This document shows positions 31,908 through 42,409 of a stretch of DNA of 42,486 bases, in pieces (the first letter of the stretch is position 1; each line of letters opens with the position of its first letter). The notes under the pieces were generated by a model. It ran no database searches, was not told the origin of the DNA, and worked only from the letters and a program-made list of their open reading frames with translations. The position numbers were made by a program, and so were the translations under genes. The stretch comes from Gracilaria domingensis (lineage: Eukaryota; Rhodophyta; Florideophyceae; Gracilariales; Gracilariaceae): the NCBI GenBank assembly GCA_022539475.1, contig VCMS01000392.1, forward strand, positions 1-42,486. Direction: 5' to 3'.

Positions 31908-32820
31908 AGATTGCACTCCATCCCCGGAGTGCAGCCAAGCGCTGCGTCCAAGTCCGTTTGGTTGAGAAGAAGCCACCGTTCGCTTCTGCCACAGAAAGTG
32001 CCCGCCAGGGGCGGGGCGAAGCCATGTCAAAACTCTGGCGCGTGGCGTGAGGCGGAGGGTCGTACGACTGGTAGACGTCGGCTGCGTGGTGGTACGACGC
32101 GCGGGAAGCCGTTCCCGTTCACAAAGCTGCCCACGCGGATTAGGAAGAAGAACACGTATCGAGGCCGTGCGTGTATCGACGTTTTATGGCCTCGACGCCG
32201 TCCGTCCTGGTAGCGCACCGAGTCTCACGTCAGGGCCGACACCTCCACGTCTCATGCGCCCCACAGCAGTTCGTGGCATGCGCCCGCGGGGTCCCGGCTT
32301 TCATGCAGACGATACGCACGTTAGGGTCGACGACAGTGACCGATCGCGTACGTTCCACTGGTCGCGGCGGCGCGACCAATCCTCCTTCGTACACCGTGGC
32401 GGGTTTCCTCCAACAACGGAGAGTTTATGCGCCCGGGGCGTCCGTTCCCGACGGGTCGTGCCCCAAGGGCGGCCATGGCGTCACCCTGTCGTACCTCCAA
32501 TGGCGCTGACTGCGGTAGTGAGGCCGTCAGCGGGCTCGCGCTCCTGCCACTGATGCGGTCGCACGCGCGCGGTGATCGCCGCCGTGCGACATGCGCCCGA
32601 TGCGAAATGAGCACCAGCGACTTCGGTGTCGAGGGGGTGCACATTGGCCATGCCCGTTCGGAAATAAATTGAGGTGTGAGAGGCCTCAAAGTGTACGTAT
32701 CGGCGCGGGCGATATCGCTTTCCGCGAAACCCGGAACGGTCGTCCGTCTTAGCCCGTGCACCTCCGTGTCGTACCTCGCGGCTACAAGAGCTCCCTTCCG
32801 CGCGTCACCCGTTGCCCTCG
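31908..32820. other. Leader region between LTR and antisense gene in El3
   Basis: GC-rich, about 900 bp. Several frames are open on both strands (for example 32047-32553 on +), probably because of composition. It would be the 5' leader or promoter of the antisense gene; a spliced upstream exon cannot be excluded. Confidence 0.4.
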
Positions 32821-35163
32821 ATGGGTTCGCAATCAAGCCAGTCGTCCGCCCCGCCGCCTGCGATGGCGAGCAATCCGAATCAGCCGAGTACGTCTGGTGG
32901 TGGCGGCCCGTTTCGGTCTATGCCGCTTCCTGGCCAACACTTCGACCATCGTAGCCGTCGTACGAACCAGGCTCCGCGTCGGTCGAAGCAGGTTCCTATA
33001 ACGGTCAACGAGTACATTCAGGACAGTGCGGAGTACTTCGATGCACGTCGCTTCGCAGCCATTCCGGTCTCGCTCCCATTTCGTGAGGTGGCGAACCGCA
33101 ATCCGAAGCGTACGCGAATGGAAGCTTGGCAGGCACGCTGGAATCACCTCCCTGGAATCGTCGGTCGTGCGGACGAAAGGACGTTCGGAATAGCCGACAT
33201 GCCGTACTTAAGGTGCCCCGAGGAGCGCGAGTATCAACGCCGACTCCAGAGCCTGATGCACCGGCTCAACTCCGACGCAAACTTTACGCCCGAAAACGGT
33301 AATCCTCTAGCGTTGGTGATGTTCGAACCGCCGTACGACCAGCTGTACTCGTTAGACCGCGAGCATTGGGGAAGCAACGCCGCGACGGAAGCCCGCATTC
33401 GGGGATCACACCGTTTCTTCTACTCCTGGCACAACGTCGAGTACTTCGACGTTGCGAAGAACGACCGTACGGCAGTGTACTACAGTATGACCGAGGCGTG
33501 GAAGTCTGTGGAGGTCGAACGCAACCTTTCCGTACCGACGCCGTCCGTGGTGGCGTACCATTCGCGGGAACTGCTGTCCCAAGGAGCCTTGAGCCGTGCG
33601 GTCTTGCAGGTCCTGTACGCCGAGTGGGCAGTTTTCGCTTTCATGGCGTTTCTCCAGGCGGCCAGCGACGGTGTGGAAGTCTTCACCCGTGCGGGCGATC
33701 AGCGTCTGTACAACACGGACGATTCGCCGCAGTACGGACGGTTGTTCCCTCTCCCGTACATATTGGTATGCATCTTGGCCGAAATGGGGGTGCAGAACAT
33801 CCTGCGGGGGACCTCTTATCCTCCTGCGGTCGGTGAGAAGCTCCTTCAGTACTCTTTGGAGACGGACTGGTCGCAGACGCCGGGATTCCTCTGGTACGAC
33901 TACTTTGAGGACTCGTTCCGTACGATGCCCGCATCCGGTACGGGCGCGATGCCGATCAACCGAGTGCTATTGCCAACGGGGCAGCTCCCGCCTTGGCCAT
34001 TCACGGATAGGCCGAACTACTTCCCGCATGGGTATATGGAGGAAGACTTCGAAGCCGCTCTTCCGGTGCCGAGGCGTGAGAGCGGGGTCCAAGCCGGTCT
34101 GCCTCAGTTATCCTCCGCGGCCGAGCCGGAGCCTGATCCGGAGGTCGTGGAGGTACCTGTGCGTACGGAACGAGAGGTCCAGGTCGGGCTCCCAGGCCGC
34201 CAATTGGACGCAATGGGTGTCGAAGTCTCTGGCGAGCGCCTCCAGACGTTGCTCCATGACTTGCGGGCTGTATGCGTTCCGCGTGGGATTCCAGAGCCGA
34301 CTGACGTGCCGAGCGCCCTGACGGATGCGCGTACTTGGGTGCGTCGCGCGGCGAACTCCGAAGCGTGCCTGCGCGAGCAGGCTCAGGGCATGTTGGACCT
34401 ACTCGGTTATCTTCGCGAACACAGCCTGCGCGTTCTCGGTTCGTACGAGCAGGGTATGCTGGCCGGTTTCGGGGAGGGTACTGCACCGGACGGACAGGTT
34501 ATGGAAACGCAGGCTCCCACGTTGGACGAGTTGGTCGGTGAGTCCTATCAAGGGTTGCACGACCAGGCCATGGTGGAGAATCAGGTCAACCAGATCGTTC
34601 AGAACTTGAGACGGGCGCGTGCGTCCATGTTTGACGGGGTTACTCTGAACCCTCCAGCACCTCCGGTGAGTCCGGGGGGAGCTGGGGAAGGCGATGGTGA
34701 GGCCGTCACCGGTATGGAGGGTGTCGCTGTAACGGGCGACGGTGGCGCTCAAGCGTCCGGTAGCGGTGCTGTAGAAGTTGGTGACGACGTGGAGCCGGAG
34801 GGTACCCCAATGACGGAAGTCCCGCCGGGTGTGGAAGCTCCTAGCGTGCCTGCTTCGGTGGAGCAAGGTACCGGTGCGGGTGAGTCAGGTGTGGCTGCTA
34901 GTGAGGTTCCGGCGGCGAGCACGCCTAGTCAGCCGCAGTCATCCAGGAGGGTCGTGGTACCCAATGCTCTCTGGCCGGGTACTTCCAGTCCGTTCCAGCC
35001 GGTCAGTTCCCGAGGTGGCTCTGCGTCCGTCTACCGTTCGGGCATTCCGACACCTCGTGGGAGGGGCCGTGGTCGCGGTGGTACGCGTGGCCGTGGTCGT
35101 GGCGTATCCAAGACGTTTCCAGCGGTGAAGAGCATCCAGAAGAAGGGACCGGGTGGTGCTTAG
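32821..35163 (+). CDS. El3 antisense accessory protein, intact, 780 aa, RGG box
   Basis: An uninterrupted frame from ATG 32821 (MGSQSSQSSAPPP) to TAG 35161-35163, opposite in strand to gag-pol and between integrase and 3' LTR. The head is disordered and basic. A folded region includes HRFFYSWHNVEYFDVAKND, AWKSVEVER, SVVAY and YAEWAVFAFMAFLQ (residues about 197-277). A helical part follows (LQTLLHDLRAVC to about residue 610), then a Pro/Gly/Glu-rich linker. The end has RGRGRGRGGTRGRGRG (about 746-761), an RGG box of the type that binds RNA or nucleic acid. The core spacing F-F, N, F, N-D, Y, W-x-S-x-E-V, A-Y is shared with the El2 antisense protein. No known family is recognised. It stays open while gag and pol of the same young element are broken. 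Confidence 0.8.
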   Translation: MGSQSSQSSAPPPAMASNPNQPSTSGGGGPFRSMPLPGQHFDHRSRRTNQAPRRSKQVPITVNEYIQDSAEYFDARRFAAIPVSLPFREVANRNPKRTRMEAWQARWNHLPGIVGRADERTFGIADMPYLRCPEEREYQRRLQSLMHRLNSDANFTPENGNPLALVMFEPPYDQLYSLDREHWGSNAATEARIRGSHRFFYSWHNVEYFDVAKNDRTAVYYSMTEAWKSVEVERNLSVPTPSVVAYHSRELLSQGALSRAVLQVLYAEWAVFAFMAFLQAASDGVEVFTRAGDQRLYNTDDSPQYGRLFPLPYILVCILAEMGVQNILRGTSYPPAVGEKLLQYSLETDWSQTPGFLWYDYFEDSFRTMPASGTGAMPINRVLLPTGQLPPWPFTDRPNYFPHGYMEEDFEAALPVPRRESGVQAGLPQLSSAAEPEPDPEVVEVPVRTEREVQVGLPGRQLDAMGVEVSGERLQTLLHDLRAVCVPRGIPEPTDVPSALTDARTWVRRAANSEACLREQAQGMLDLLGYLREHSLRVLGSYEQGMLAGFGEGTAPDGQVMETQAPTLDELVGESYQGLHDQAMVENQVNQIVQNLRRARASMFDGVTLNPPAPPVSPGGAGEGDGEAVTGMEGVAVTGDGGAQASGSGAVEVGDDVEPEGTPMTEVPPGVEAPSVPASVEQGTGAGESGVAASEVPAASTPSQPQSSRRVVVPNALWPGTSSPFQPVSSRGGSASVYRSGIPTPRGRGRGRGGTRGRGRGVSKTFPAVKSIQKKGPGGA

Positions 35164-35295
35164 ATGGTTCCGATGACGTGCATTTCCTTGAGTAAACTTG
35201 TGTTGTTGTTCGCGTTCTTCCTTTGCGTACGTCAGGTTGAATCCATTGGCGTAAGGTGCCGCTATCGGAAAAGGCGGCGTTTCACTAGATCGAAA

Positions 35296-35301
35296 AATAA
35301 A
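35296..35301 (+). terminator. Possible polyadenylation signal of the antisense gene
   Basis: AATAAA 133 nt after the stop codon on the sense strand of the accessory gene. The 225-bp gap between its stop and the end of pol (35389) leaves room for convergent 3' ends. Confidence 0.4.
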
Positions 35302-35388
35302 GGGGGTGAGCCAATGAGCGTACGGTTATGGCGAATATCTGGTCGACCGTCGCGCGTCAGTGGCCGTATCCGTGCCGGTTGGAGCCTG

Positions 35389-38300
35389 TCACGTGCTTGG
35401 GGAGTCGGTGGCGTTTTGTCCAGCCGACGGACTTCCGTCTGCTTCTCTCCCCCTCCTTAAGGGTGTTGCCGATGTCGGACGACTTTGGCGACGCCAGTAT
35501 CGGGCGACAAAGTGCTGAGGGATGTTGGAAGGGGGTTCGTAGGTGTCCGATTCGGCGGTGTAGCCGTACCAGCGTACGCGGTATTGGACTCCGTCTGGCC
35601 TGTCGCGGTGCGCTACGACGCGTTCCACGACACAGGGAACCGTATCGGGTGGCGGTAAATCGTCTCGTTCGACGACGTCGTCCGCTAATGGTCCCTCCGG
35701 GTCAGCGACGGGTTCCTCCCGTGTACGTTCGGTGGTAATGGGGCTTCTCGTAGGCCGTGCGGACGGAGCGCGTGTGACGCGATCAATGGAGACGGTGTGT
35801 TCGATACCGTCTTCATCGATAGTAACGGTAGTGTCCGTTGTGGCCTTGACCTTGAACGGACCGGTGGTCTTCGGCAGTAGTTTCCGAAGAGTTCGTTCCT
35901 GTTCCGTTAGGTCCTCTTCCGTGCTTTTGTAATTGGGTCGGTCAATGTACACTTCCTCGCCTTCCGCGAACGTAGGGCGAAACCGGACGGTCTTATCGAA
36001 GTCGTACTTGTAGCGCTGCTGTGCGCGTGTCAGCTTTGTCCGAGCGGTCTGAAGCGTCGCCTGTAGGAGCTTGAGCGTGTATCGCTTCAACTGGGCTGCG
36101 GACGGCTGAGTCGGTGTTGCGGGGTCCAAGGACGTACTGGGTTCGTCGATGAGGACACTGGGAGGTGTTCTCGTTAGTGCGACTGCGAACGGGGTGGCTC
36201 CGATGGACCTATGGATGGACCTGGAGGTTATATCCGTACGTAAAGGGTTGGACATATGCGTGCCACGTCCTTTGGTGGTCCGCTACGTAGTGACGAAGGC
36301 GTTCCACCAGTGTCTTGTTGAACCGTTCGGCCTGCCCGTTTGCCTGGGGGTGATACGCAGTGGTCGAGACGTGCTTCGTGCCCAGTGCGGAGCAGACGGT
36401 CTCGAAGAACTTCGACATGAACTGCGGTCCGTTATCGGTTAGTAGGCAGTTCGGGATGCCGTACGGGTAAACCCAATGTTCCAAGAACGTTTTGGCTACC
36501 ACTGGAGCGATGGTTGACCGCAGCGGTATGGCTCGCGAGAGCTTGCTGAACCGATCGGTCATTACCAGGATGTACTGGCCTCCGTTAAGGGATCTAGTAA
36601 AGGGTCCCACTATGTCCATGGCGATAAACTCGAGCTGGCCAGCTGCTGGGAAGAGCTTCAGGAGCTTCTGGGACCGGTAACGGGTTCCTTTGACGGCTGG
36701 GCATGACCGACAATCCCGAACGGTCTGGAAGACGTCGTTGGCCATGTGGGGCCAATAGAAGTCCCTCCGTAGCGTTTCGTACATTCTGGTGGCACCAGGG
36801 TGTCCGACCAAGCGGGGATAGTGCGCCAGATAAAGGACGCGCGCCTGCAGGGACTCAGGGACCACCTTCTGTAGAGCGCCGTCCCAGCGTGAGCGTCGTA
36901 TGAGTACCCCGTTTCGGTCGACGTCGAACAGGCTAACCCCGTTGCCGACATCTCTCCGTACAGATTGGCAGAAAGGGTCCTGCGCCTGAGCTCGTACGAG
37001 TTCCTCGAGCGTGATCGGTACGATTTCGGTTTCCTCCGCCGGCAGTGCCAGCACTTCCGGTATCCCTGGTGATTCCCGTTCGGGTCTTGGCCAATCTACG
37101 CAGACGTTCGTGTATTCTTGTCCGTCTACGGTGATGTTGGCTATAACGAGACCATCGTCCGGACGGTCGTCGATGAGGAAACAATGGACTTCGTCATCTA
37201 GCGGCGAACTGTCCTCTCCGTCCGTTTGGATTCGTGAGAGTGCATCTGCCGCTCGGTGTTTGATACCCGGTCGGTGAATGACGTCGAAGTCATACTCCAT
37301 CAGGCGTAGGCACCATCTTGCAAGTCGCCCTGAAGCGTCCGCTAGGTTCAGTATCCACCTTAACGAGTGGTGATCCGTGCGGACAGTGAACTTCTGTCCT
37401 TCCAAGTACGGTCGGAGGTGCAGGATAGCCCACACTACGGCGAGGCATTCCCGTTCGGTCGTTGAATACTTCCGCTCGGTCTTGGTTAGCGAGCGGCTCC
37501 AGTATCCGATTGGGAGAAGGTCCCCATCGGGTTGCTTCTGGAAGAGGGCGCAGCCAACCTGACGGTCACACGCGTCGGTGTCCAGTACATATGGGTATCC
37601 TTGTTTCGGGATAGCCAGTATCGGGGGCCGTACCAGACGTTGGCGAAGTTCGTCGAATGCCTCGTATTCCGTATCGGTTAGGGTTTCGAAGCTGGTAGGC
37701 TGTCCCTTTTCCAGTTTCTGATTCAGGGGAGCCGCTATCCGTGCGAAGTTCTGTACGAACCGGCGGAAGACGTTGCAGAGACCCAGGAACGAACGGAGTT
37801 CCGTTTGCGTAGTGGGCGGCTTCGACTGCTTGATGGCCTCCTGCGTCTTCGTAGACACCTGGAGCTTGCCCGGACGGATGACATGGCCAAGGTAGTCGAC
37901 CGTTCCACTAAAGAAATGGCATTTGTCCAGGCGTAGGGTAATCCCTGCGAAACGTAGCATGTCGAGAATTGTCTGTACGTGTTCGTAGTGTTCTTCTATC
38001 GTTCTGGAGTAGATGATCACGTCATCCAGGTAGACCAGTGCGTACTGCCACTGAACACGTGATAGGATGATGTCCAGAGCCCTCTGGAACGTTGCCGGGG
38101 CGTTCTTGAGTCCAAAAGACATCCGTACGTAGCGGTAGAGGCCCATGTGGGACGTGAAGGCTGTCTTGTCCCGGTCGGCTTCGTCCACTTCGGTCTGCCA
38201 GTATCCGCTATTGGCGTCCAGTGTGGAGAATATCCGTGCGTCTCCTAACGAATCTATACACTCGTCCATTCGTGGCAGAGGGTATGTATCCCGTACGGTC

Positions 38301-39579
38301 ACGGCATTCAAACGGCGGTAGTCGACGCAAAAACGTAGGCTTCCATCTTTCTTTTGTGCAAAGACGACCGGACTGGCCCATTCTGCGGACGATGGTTCGA
38401 TCACCCCTGCTGCCAGCTGTTGGGTTATCTCCTTACGTTCAAGCTCCCGTCGGGCGGGTCCTGCACGGTAAGGCATCTGGAATATCGGCTTGGTGCCGGG
38501 TTCCAGCTGTATCCGATGCTTTGCGGCCGAGATTTTGCCTAAATAGCCATCCCACATGTCCTTGAACGGTCGGAGGAGTTCGATGACTGTGTCGCGTTCG
38601 TTCTCATACTCGGGGCTGATTTGAACGCGTTGGGGCCAATCGGGCTCGTCAGAACGCCGTGGAGGTTGGTCTAAAGCGGTATCCTCCCCCTCCTGAGAGT
38701 CGTCGCTGCGCGGCGTATCTGGGTGAAGGGGGTGATTAGTGCTGTAGGGGACGGGAGGGCGAGACCAATAACGGTACGTTTGTGGAGGTGCACCGGTCGG
38801 TCTGAGACGTTAGCAACTTGAACGAAGAAGGGAACGTCCGGACGTAGATCCATGACGCCGTTCGCGAGCAGTGTTAGCTCTAACGAACTGCCCGTGCGAT
38901 GGTGTGATTGTAGAAATACCAGACCGGACGCCTTGGTTGTTACTTGTACCCTGGTTTCGGACATGGGGGGTAGCGTAAAAGGTCGGGCGACGTGTATCTT
39001 GTTAGAAGACACATTCCGCTCCGGTTGGACTGGGTATTTCCGTACGGACGTGGGCGTGTGGGGACCGTACGCGTGGGACAATATCGAGACAGGCCGTGAA
39101 TGGCGCAGGAGGATCGTCCGTTTTGCGGGTAAGATTCCCAGTACGTATCAATCGATAAAAGACGTGCCGAGTATGACGCTTGTGGCGAGGTTCGATACCA
39201 CAAGGAATTGTACTCGTACGTGAAGGTCTCCAATGCGGACAGCGAGCGGGAGAACACCCAAGACCTCCATACGGTTGCGTGAAGCGTCCGTAATGCGTGG
39301 TTTTACGTCCGTGCGCAGACGAGATTGCCATCGCGGTGGAAGATGCCGCTCGTGGATCAGGCAAGGACCGGCTCCGGTATCTAGAACACCCGTGAGCGGA
39401 TACATTATGGTAGATGTGAGGCCCACGGAAAGGTGAACTTTGTAATTTGCACTCGCAAATAAAACAGTGTCGTCCATACGTTCTGGGGTGTCGAGAGTCA
39501 GTTCCGTTCCGCCCGCACTGGTTGGTTTGGGCCTATCGCCCGGTGTGGTGGGGCTATCCGCCCTCGGAGGAGACGACGC
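35389..39579 (-). pseudogene. pol: El3 pol: protease, RT, RNase H, integrase-chromodomain
   Basis: Protease: TGVLDTGAGPCLIHERHLPP. RT: VIEPSSAEWASPVVFAQKKD, RFCVDYRRLNAV, STLDANSGYWQ and catalytic LVYLDDVIIYS. RNase H: YVLDTDACDRQVGCALFQ, FTVRTDHHSLRWIL and AADALSRI. Integrase: LAHYPRLVGHPG with CRSC zinc site, then FIAMDIVGPF, LLTDNGPQF and GQAERFNKT. Chromodomain: CVVERVVAHRDRPDGVQYRV followed by RWYGYTAESDTYEPPSNI, fused to the integrase carboxy region. Lesions: TGA at 39148-39150 where El2 has Arg (CDRF), a frameshift between about 38680 and 38740, and a 4-bp tandem duplication (CCAT on the - strand, near 36210-36217) just after NLQVH in integrase. RT and RNase H are otherwise complete. 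Pol is in the -1 frame relative to gag. Confidence 0.92.
35448..35458 (-). promoter_or_regulatory. Internal copy of the polypurine tract (El3)
   Basis: AAGGAGGGGGA on the - strand, identical to the terminal tract at 31897-31907 and lying in the tail after the chromodomain, about 3.5 kb upstream of the 3' LTR. A near copy (one end base different) is at about 38683-38692. Confidence 0.5.
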
Positions 39580-39581
39580 CC

Positions 39582-41780
39582 CTACGCATCCTCCGGCTCG
39601 TTTTCTTGTTCCGAAACGGTCTCTTCCACCAGCATGGCTGCCTGCCGAGGCTGGGCGTAAGATGTGCGATTCAGGCCAATATTACGGAAACCGACATTGG
39701 GTGGCGGTGGCGTGTTTCCCCGTGTGGGCGTACCGGTGCCGTAGTACCCTTCGTCGCGCCGGCGTTGGTAGTTTTGCTCGCGGATTGCGAGGAGTTTAGC
39801 CTTAACGTCCGGTGGGAGAAGTTGACAATCTGTTGGGCTCTTGCGAGAGGCAAATCCTGCACGGACGGTCCCTTGACGCTGCGCCAGGGGGGTTGCTCGA
39901 CCTTTGGCGGGGCGTACTGGGGAATGACGGTGCGGAAGTGGCTGGGGTGGTTGCGCTTGGTGTGGTGGGTGGTGACGGCATGGAAGACCCCTGGGATACG
40001 ATGAGGACATCTTCGCCGTTGTCGTCCGACAGGGAATACGTCGAGGCCGAGGGAGACTCGATCTGGTGCACCTTTCTTATCGTACGAGTGGCACGAGGCC
40101 GAGCAGACGTAGTGTGCGTGTCCACTCGAACGGACTGGCGGCGTGAGGCGCAGTGAGTATCGCCGTACGATTCGGCATAACGGGCGAGCGCGTCGTATCC
40201 GATGCTGGGATGGGTGGTGAGGTGATTCCGCACCTTTGACCGTATGGCGGGCAAAAGTCCTTCGACAAATAACCCCTTCAAGTCCCGATCGGTGTATACG
40301 TTGCCACAGCGGAGGGCTTTTGTCCAGAGCTTCTGGGCAAATTCCGTTTCGGACATCCCTGACGACTGGGTGTAAAATGTCACCTCTGCGGACGCCGTGG
40401 CGATAACCTCGTCCGTGGCGTAGGTGGTCAGTAAGAAATTCACCACCTCTTCGTACGTATAAAGCGCTTCATCGCGAGGCCTGTCGACCGCTCCCGACTC
40501 ACCGATGAGACGGGACTGAACCAGAGCGTGTGCGGGCCCGGTTAGGTAGAACTGGAAGCACCACAGTGCCGCTCCTTCTGTCAGTCCGTTATGGTTGCAA
40601 GCGGTCTTGAACCGCTGCAGGAAATTGAGAACGGAGATGGGATCCGTTCCGGAAAATGAATGTCCTTTCATCTGGACGTTCAATTTCTTTTGATAGCGCG
40701 CGATCTTGCGCGCCACCTTCGAGTCGTACTTCTGGCTGCGCCGAATGAGCCGGTACGTACGGTAGTTCACAACCTTGGTGAACTTGACGTTCAGAGGTCG
40801 GAGGCGCTTAAGCGCCAACATGTCCGATCGGGAACGTCGCCGTTCGGACTTGCGTTTTCTTCGGGGGCTTTGAGAGTCCCCGAATCATCCGAGTCGGTAT
40901 GCTCATCCTCTGATGATGAACGTGAGGACGCGGAGTCAGTATCTGAATGTCGTCGCCCTCTGCGGCGGCGACGATTCTTCCGTCTACGTACGGAATTGTC
41001 CGAATCGGGATGCTTGCCCGGTTTACCGCCTCGTTTGCGGTGATTCCTCCCGTCGTCGGAGAAATCGCTCGAGCTTCCGTCCGGATCACCCTGAGGGGGT
41101 ACTGGTGGGAGATAGACACCGGTCGGATTCCTCTGCGGATCCTTCTCCATTTCCGGTCTCTGTTTCTCACCGCGACTAGGTGCGTTGTCCGTTTGGTCAG
41201 TGTCAAACTTTGGGGGTTGGGGTGGCAGCTTAGCTACCAAAGCGGCCAACGTGTTACTCAGATTCTCTTGCATTCCGCTTTCGGTACGTCTGGATCCCAG
41301 CGCATCGTTCACGATGCGGTGTATGATCGGTGTGATATCACGACGCATCAATTCCGGGATACGGTCCTTGAGATATAATTCGACCGCCATGGGTACATGA
41401 ACCTCGATCTCCGTACGGAGTCCCTCCAGGGCGTACGGGGCTATTTCGGCCCATATTTCGTGGGGTGGTCTCCGTCCGGTCTGAGGTGTAGGCGGGAGTG
41501 CCGCCGTCCCAGGTGGTACAATCTCAGTTCCCAAAGGGGGCTCGGAGTTCTTACTCCTCTCTTTCTTCCTTCGGTCCGACTTGGTTTGCAAATTGCCTTC
41601 ACGGATTATCCGTTCGGGCTCTTCTGAGGGGGTCACGTAGGCCGTCGCGGTAGTTCGGGTGCTCCGGCAGCCTACCGAGGCATGGTCCGAAGGGGCGCGA
41701 GGGGCGGCCAAAGTGGACTCAGCGTTGTCTTCTGCGACCTGCCGTTCTCCTTGCTCTCCGTGTGGGACGTTCGAGCTCAT
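39582..41780 (-). pseudogene. gag: El3 gag polyprotein
   Basis: The ATG at 41780 (MSSNVPHGEQGERQ) is preferred over 41837, which overlaps the primer site. The head is Pro/Ser-rich and is followed by a helical part (EIWAEIAPYALEGLRTEIEV) and an acidic-basic Ser linker. A frameshift at the C4 run 40878-40881 switches frame just before LALKRLRPLNVKFTKVVNYR, the counterpart of El2 LGLEELKPTNPLHRKLLSYQ. The capsid-like domain (SFSGTDPISVLNFLQRF, FVEGLLPAIRSKVRNHL) follows. Around 39850 another frame change splits the zinc knuckle (PCRICLSQ in one frame, SPTDCQLLPPDVKAKL in the next). The stop is at 39582-39584. Confidence 0.85.
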
Positions 41781-41835
41781 CTTGGAGTATCGTTCCAATT
41801 CGGTACTGTAAACTCCGTGCGGTCTCGAATTCCAC

Positions 41836-41853
41836 ATCTAAGTCGGGAGACCA
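41836..41853 (-). promoter_or_regulatory. El3 tRNA primer-binding site
   Basis: On the - strand TGGTCTCCCGACTTAGAT starts 3 nt after the 5' LTR. It shares TGGTCTCCYGACYTAGA with El1 and El2. Confidence 0.8.
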
Positions 41854-41856
41854 GTC

Positions 41857-42409
41857 TGATATAGTACGTATCGGGAGAAAAACCCGAAGTGGTCTTGAGG
41901 CGACGGAGTTGGCTGTGGCTCGAGGGAGCGACTGTAATGAATCCGTACGGGAGTAAGGAGGAAGCACCGGGCGGTCAGCGGGGAGAGTGGGCGGTTGGTA
42001 TCACCAAGCACGTTCAGGGGCGTGCAAGAAGGGTACGAACGGCCTAATAAATCTTATAGTACTTAGCTTAACGGCCTGTCGGTAGCGCTACTCGACGAAC
42101 AAGACGTACGGCAAAGGGTGCTTGGTGTTTACAACGTGAGGTCATGGCGAGGTTGGGGTTCGCCTAAATATCAGGTAAACCCGCCTCTGTACGACCTCCA
42201 GATAGTGACTTACAGTACTATACTACGCCCGTCAACGTCCGACTGGCACACGTGTCCTACGTACGCTCCCAAGTACGCCTGGGTCCGACGTCTGATGCGG
42301 GGACAACCACTCGTACAAGTAACCACTCGGGCCAGCCCTACACGTACGACACGGCACTCCTCACAACCCACTCCGTCCGCGGCGATCAACCAGATCGTAC
42401 TATACGACA
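41857..42409 (-). repeat. El3 5' LTR
   Basis: Matches 31341-31894 except for three substitutions and a one-base indel in a G run (near 41949). The candidate TATAAG promoter motif is at 42053-42058 on the - strand. Confidence 0.92.

Larger units (their letters stand above)
31339..42409 (-). mobile_element. El3: full-length Ty3/Gypsy chromovirus, 11.07 kb
   Basis: Direct 554/553-bp LTRs at 31341-31894 and 41857-42409 are flanked by CAATC. In - orientation the order is 5' LTR, primer site, gag, protease, RT, RNase H, integrase with fused chromodomain, antisense gene, polypurine tract, 3' LTR. The LTRs differ by three substitutions and one single-base indel by my count (about 0.5%), so this is the youngest element in the window. 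gag and pol have at least five lesions in total, yet the antisense gene is fully open. Confidence 0.93.

Noticed and set aside
32047..32553. 168-aa ORF upstream of the El3 antisense gene
   Set aside because: Arg/Ser/Pro-rich by composition, with competing frames on both strands; kept only as a possible leader.
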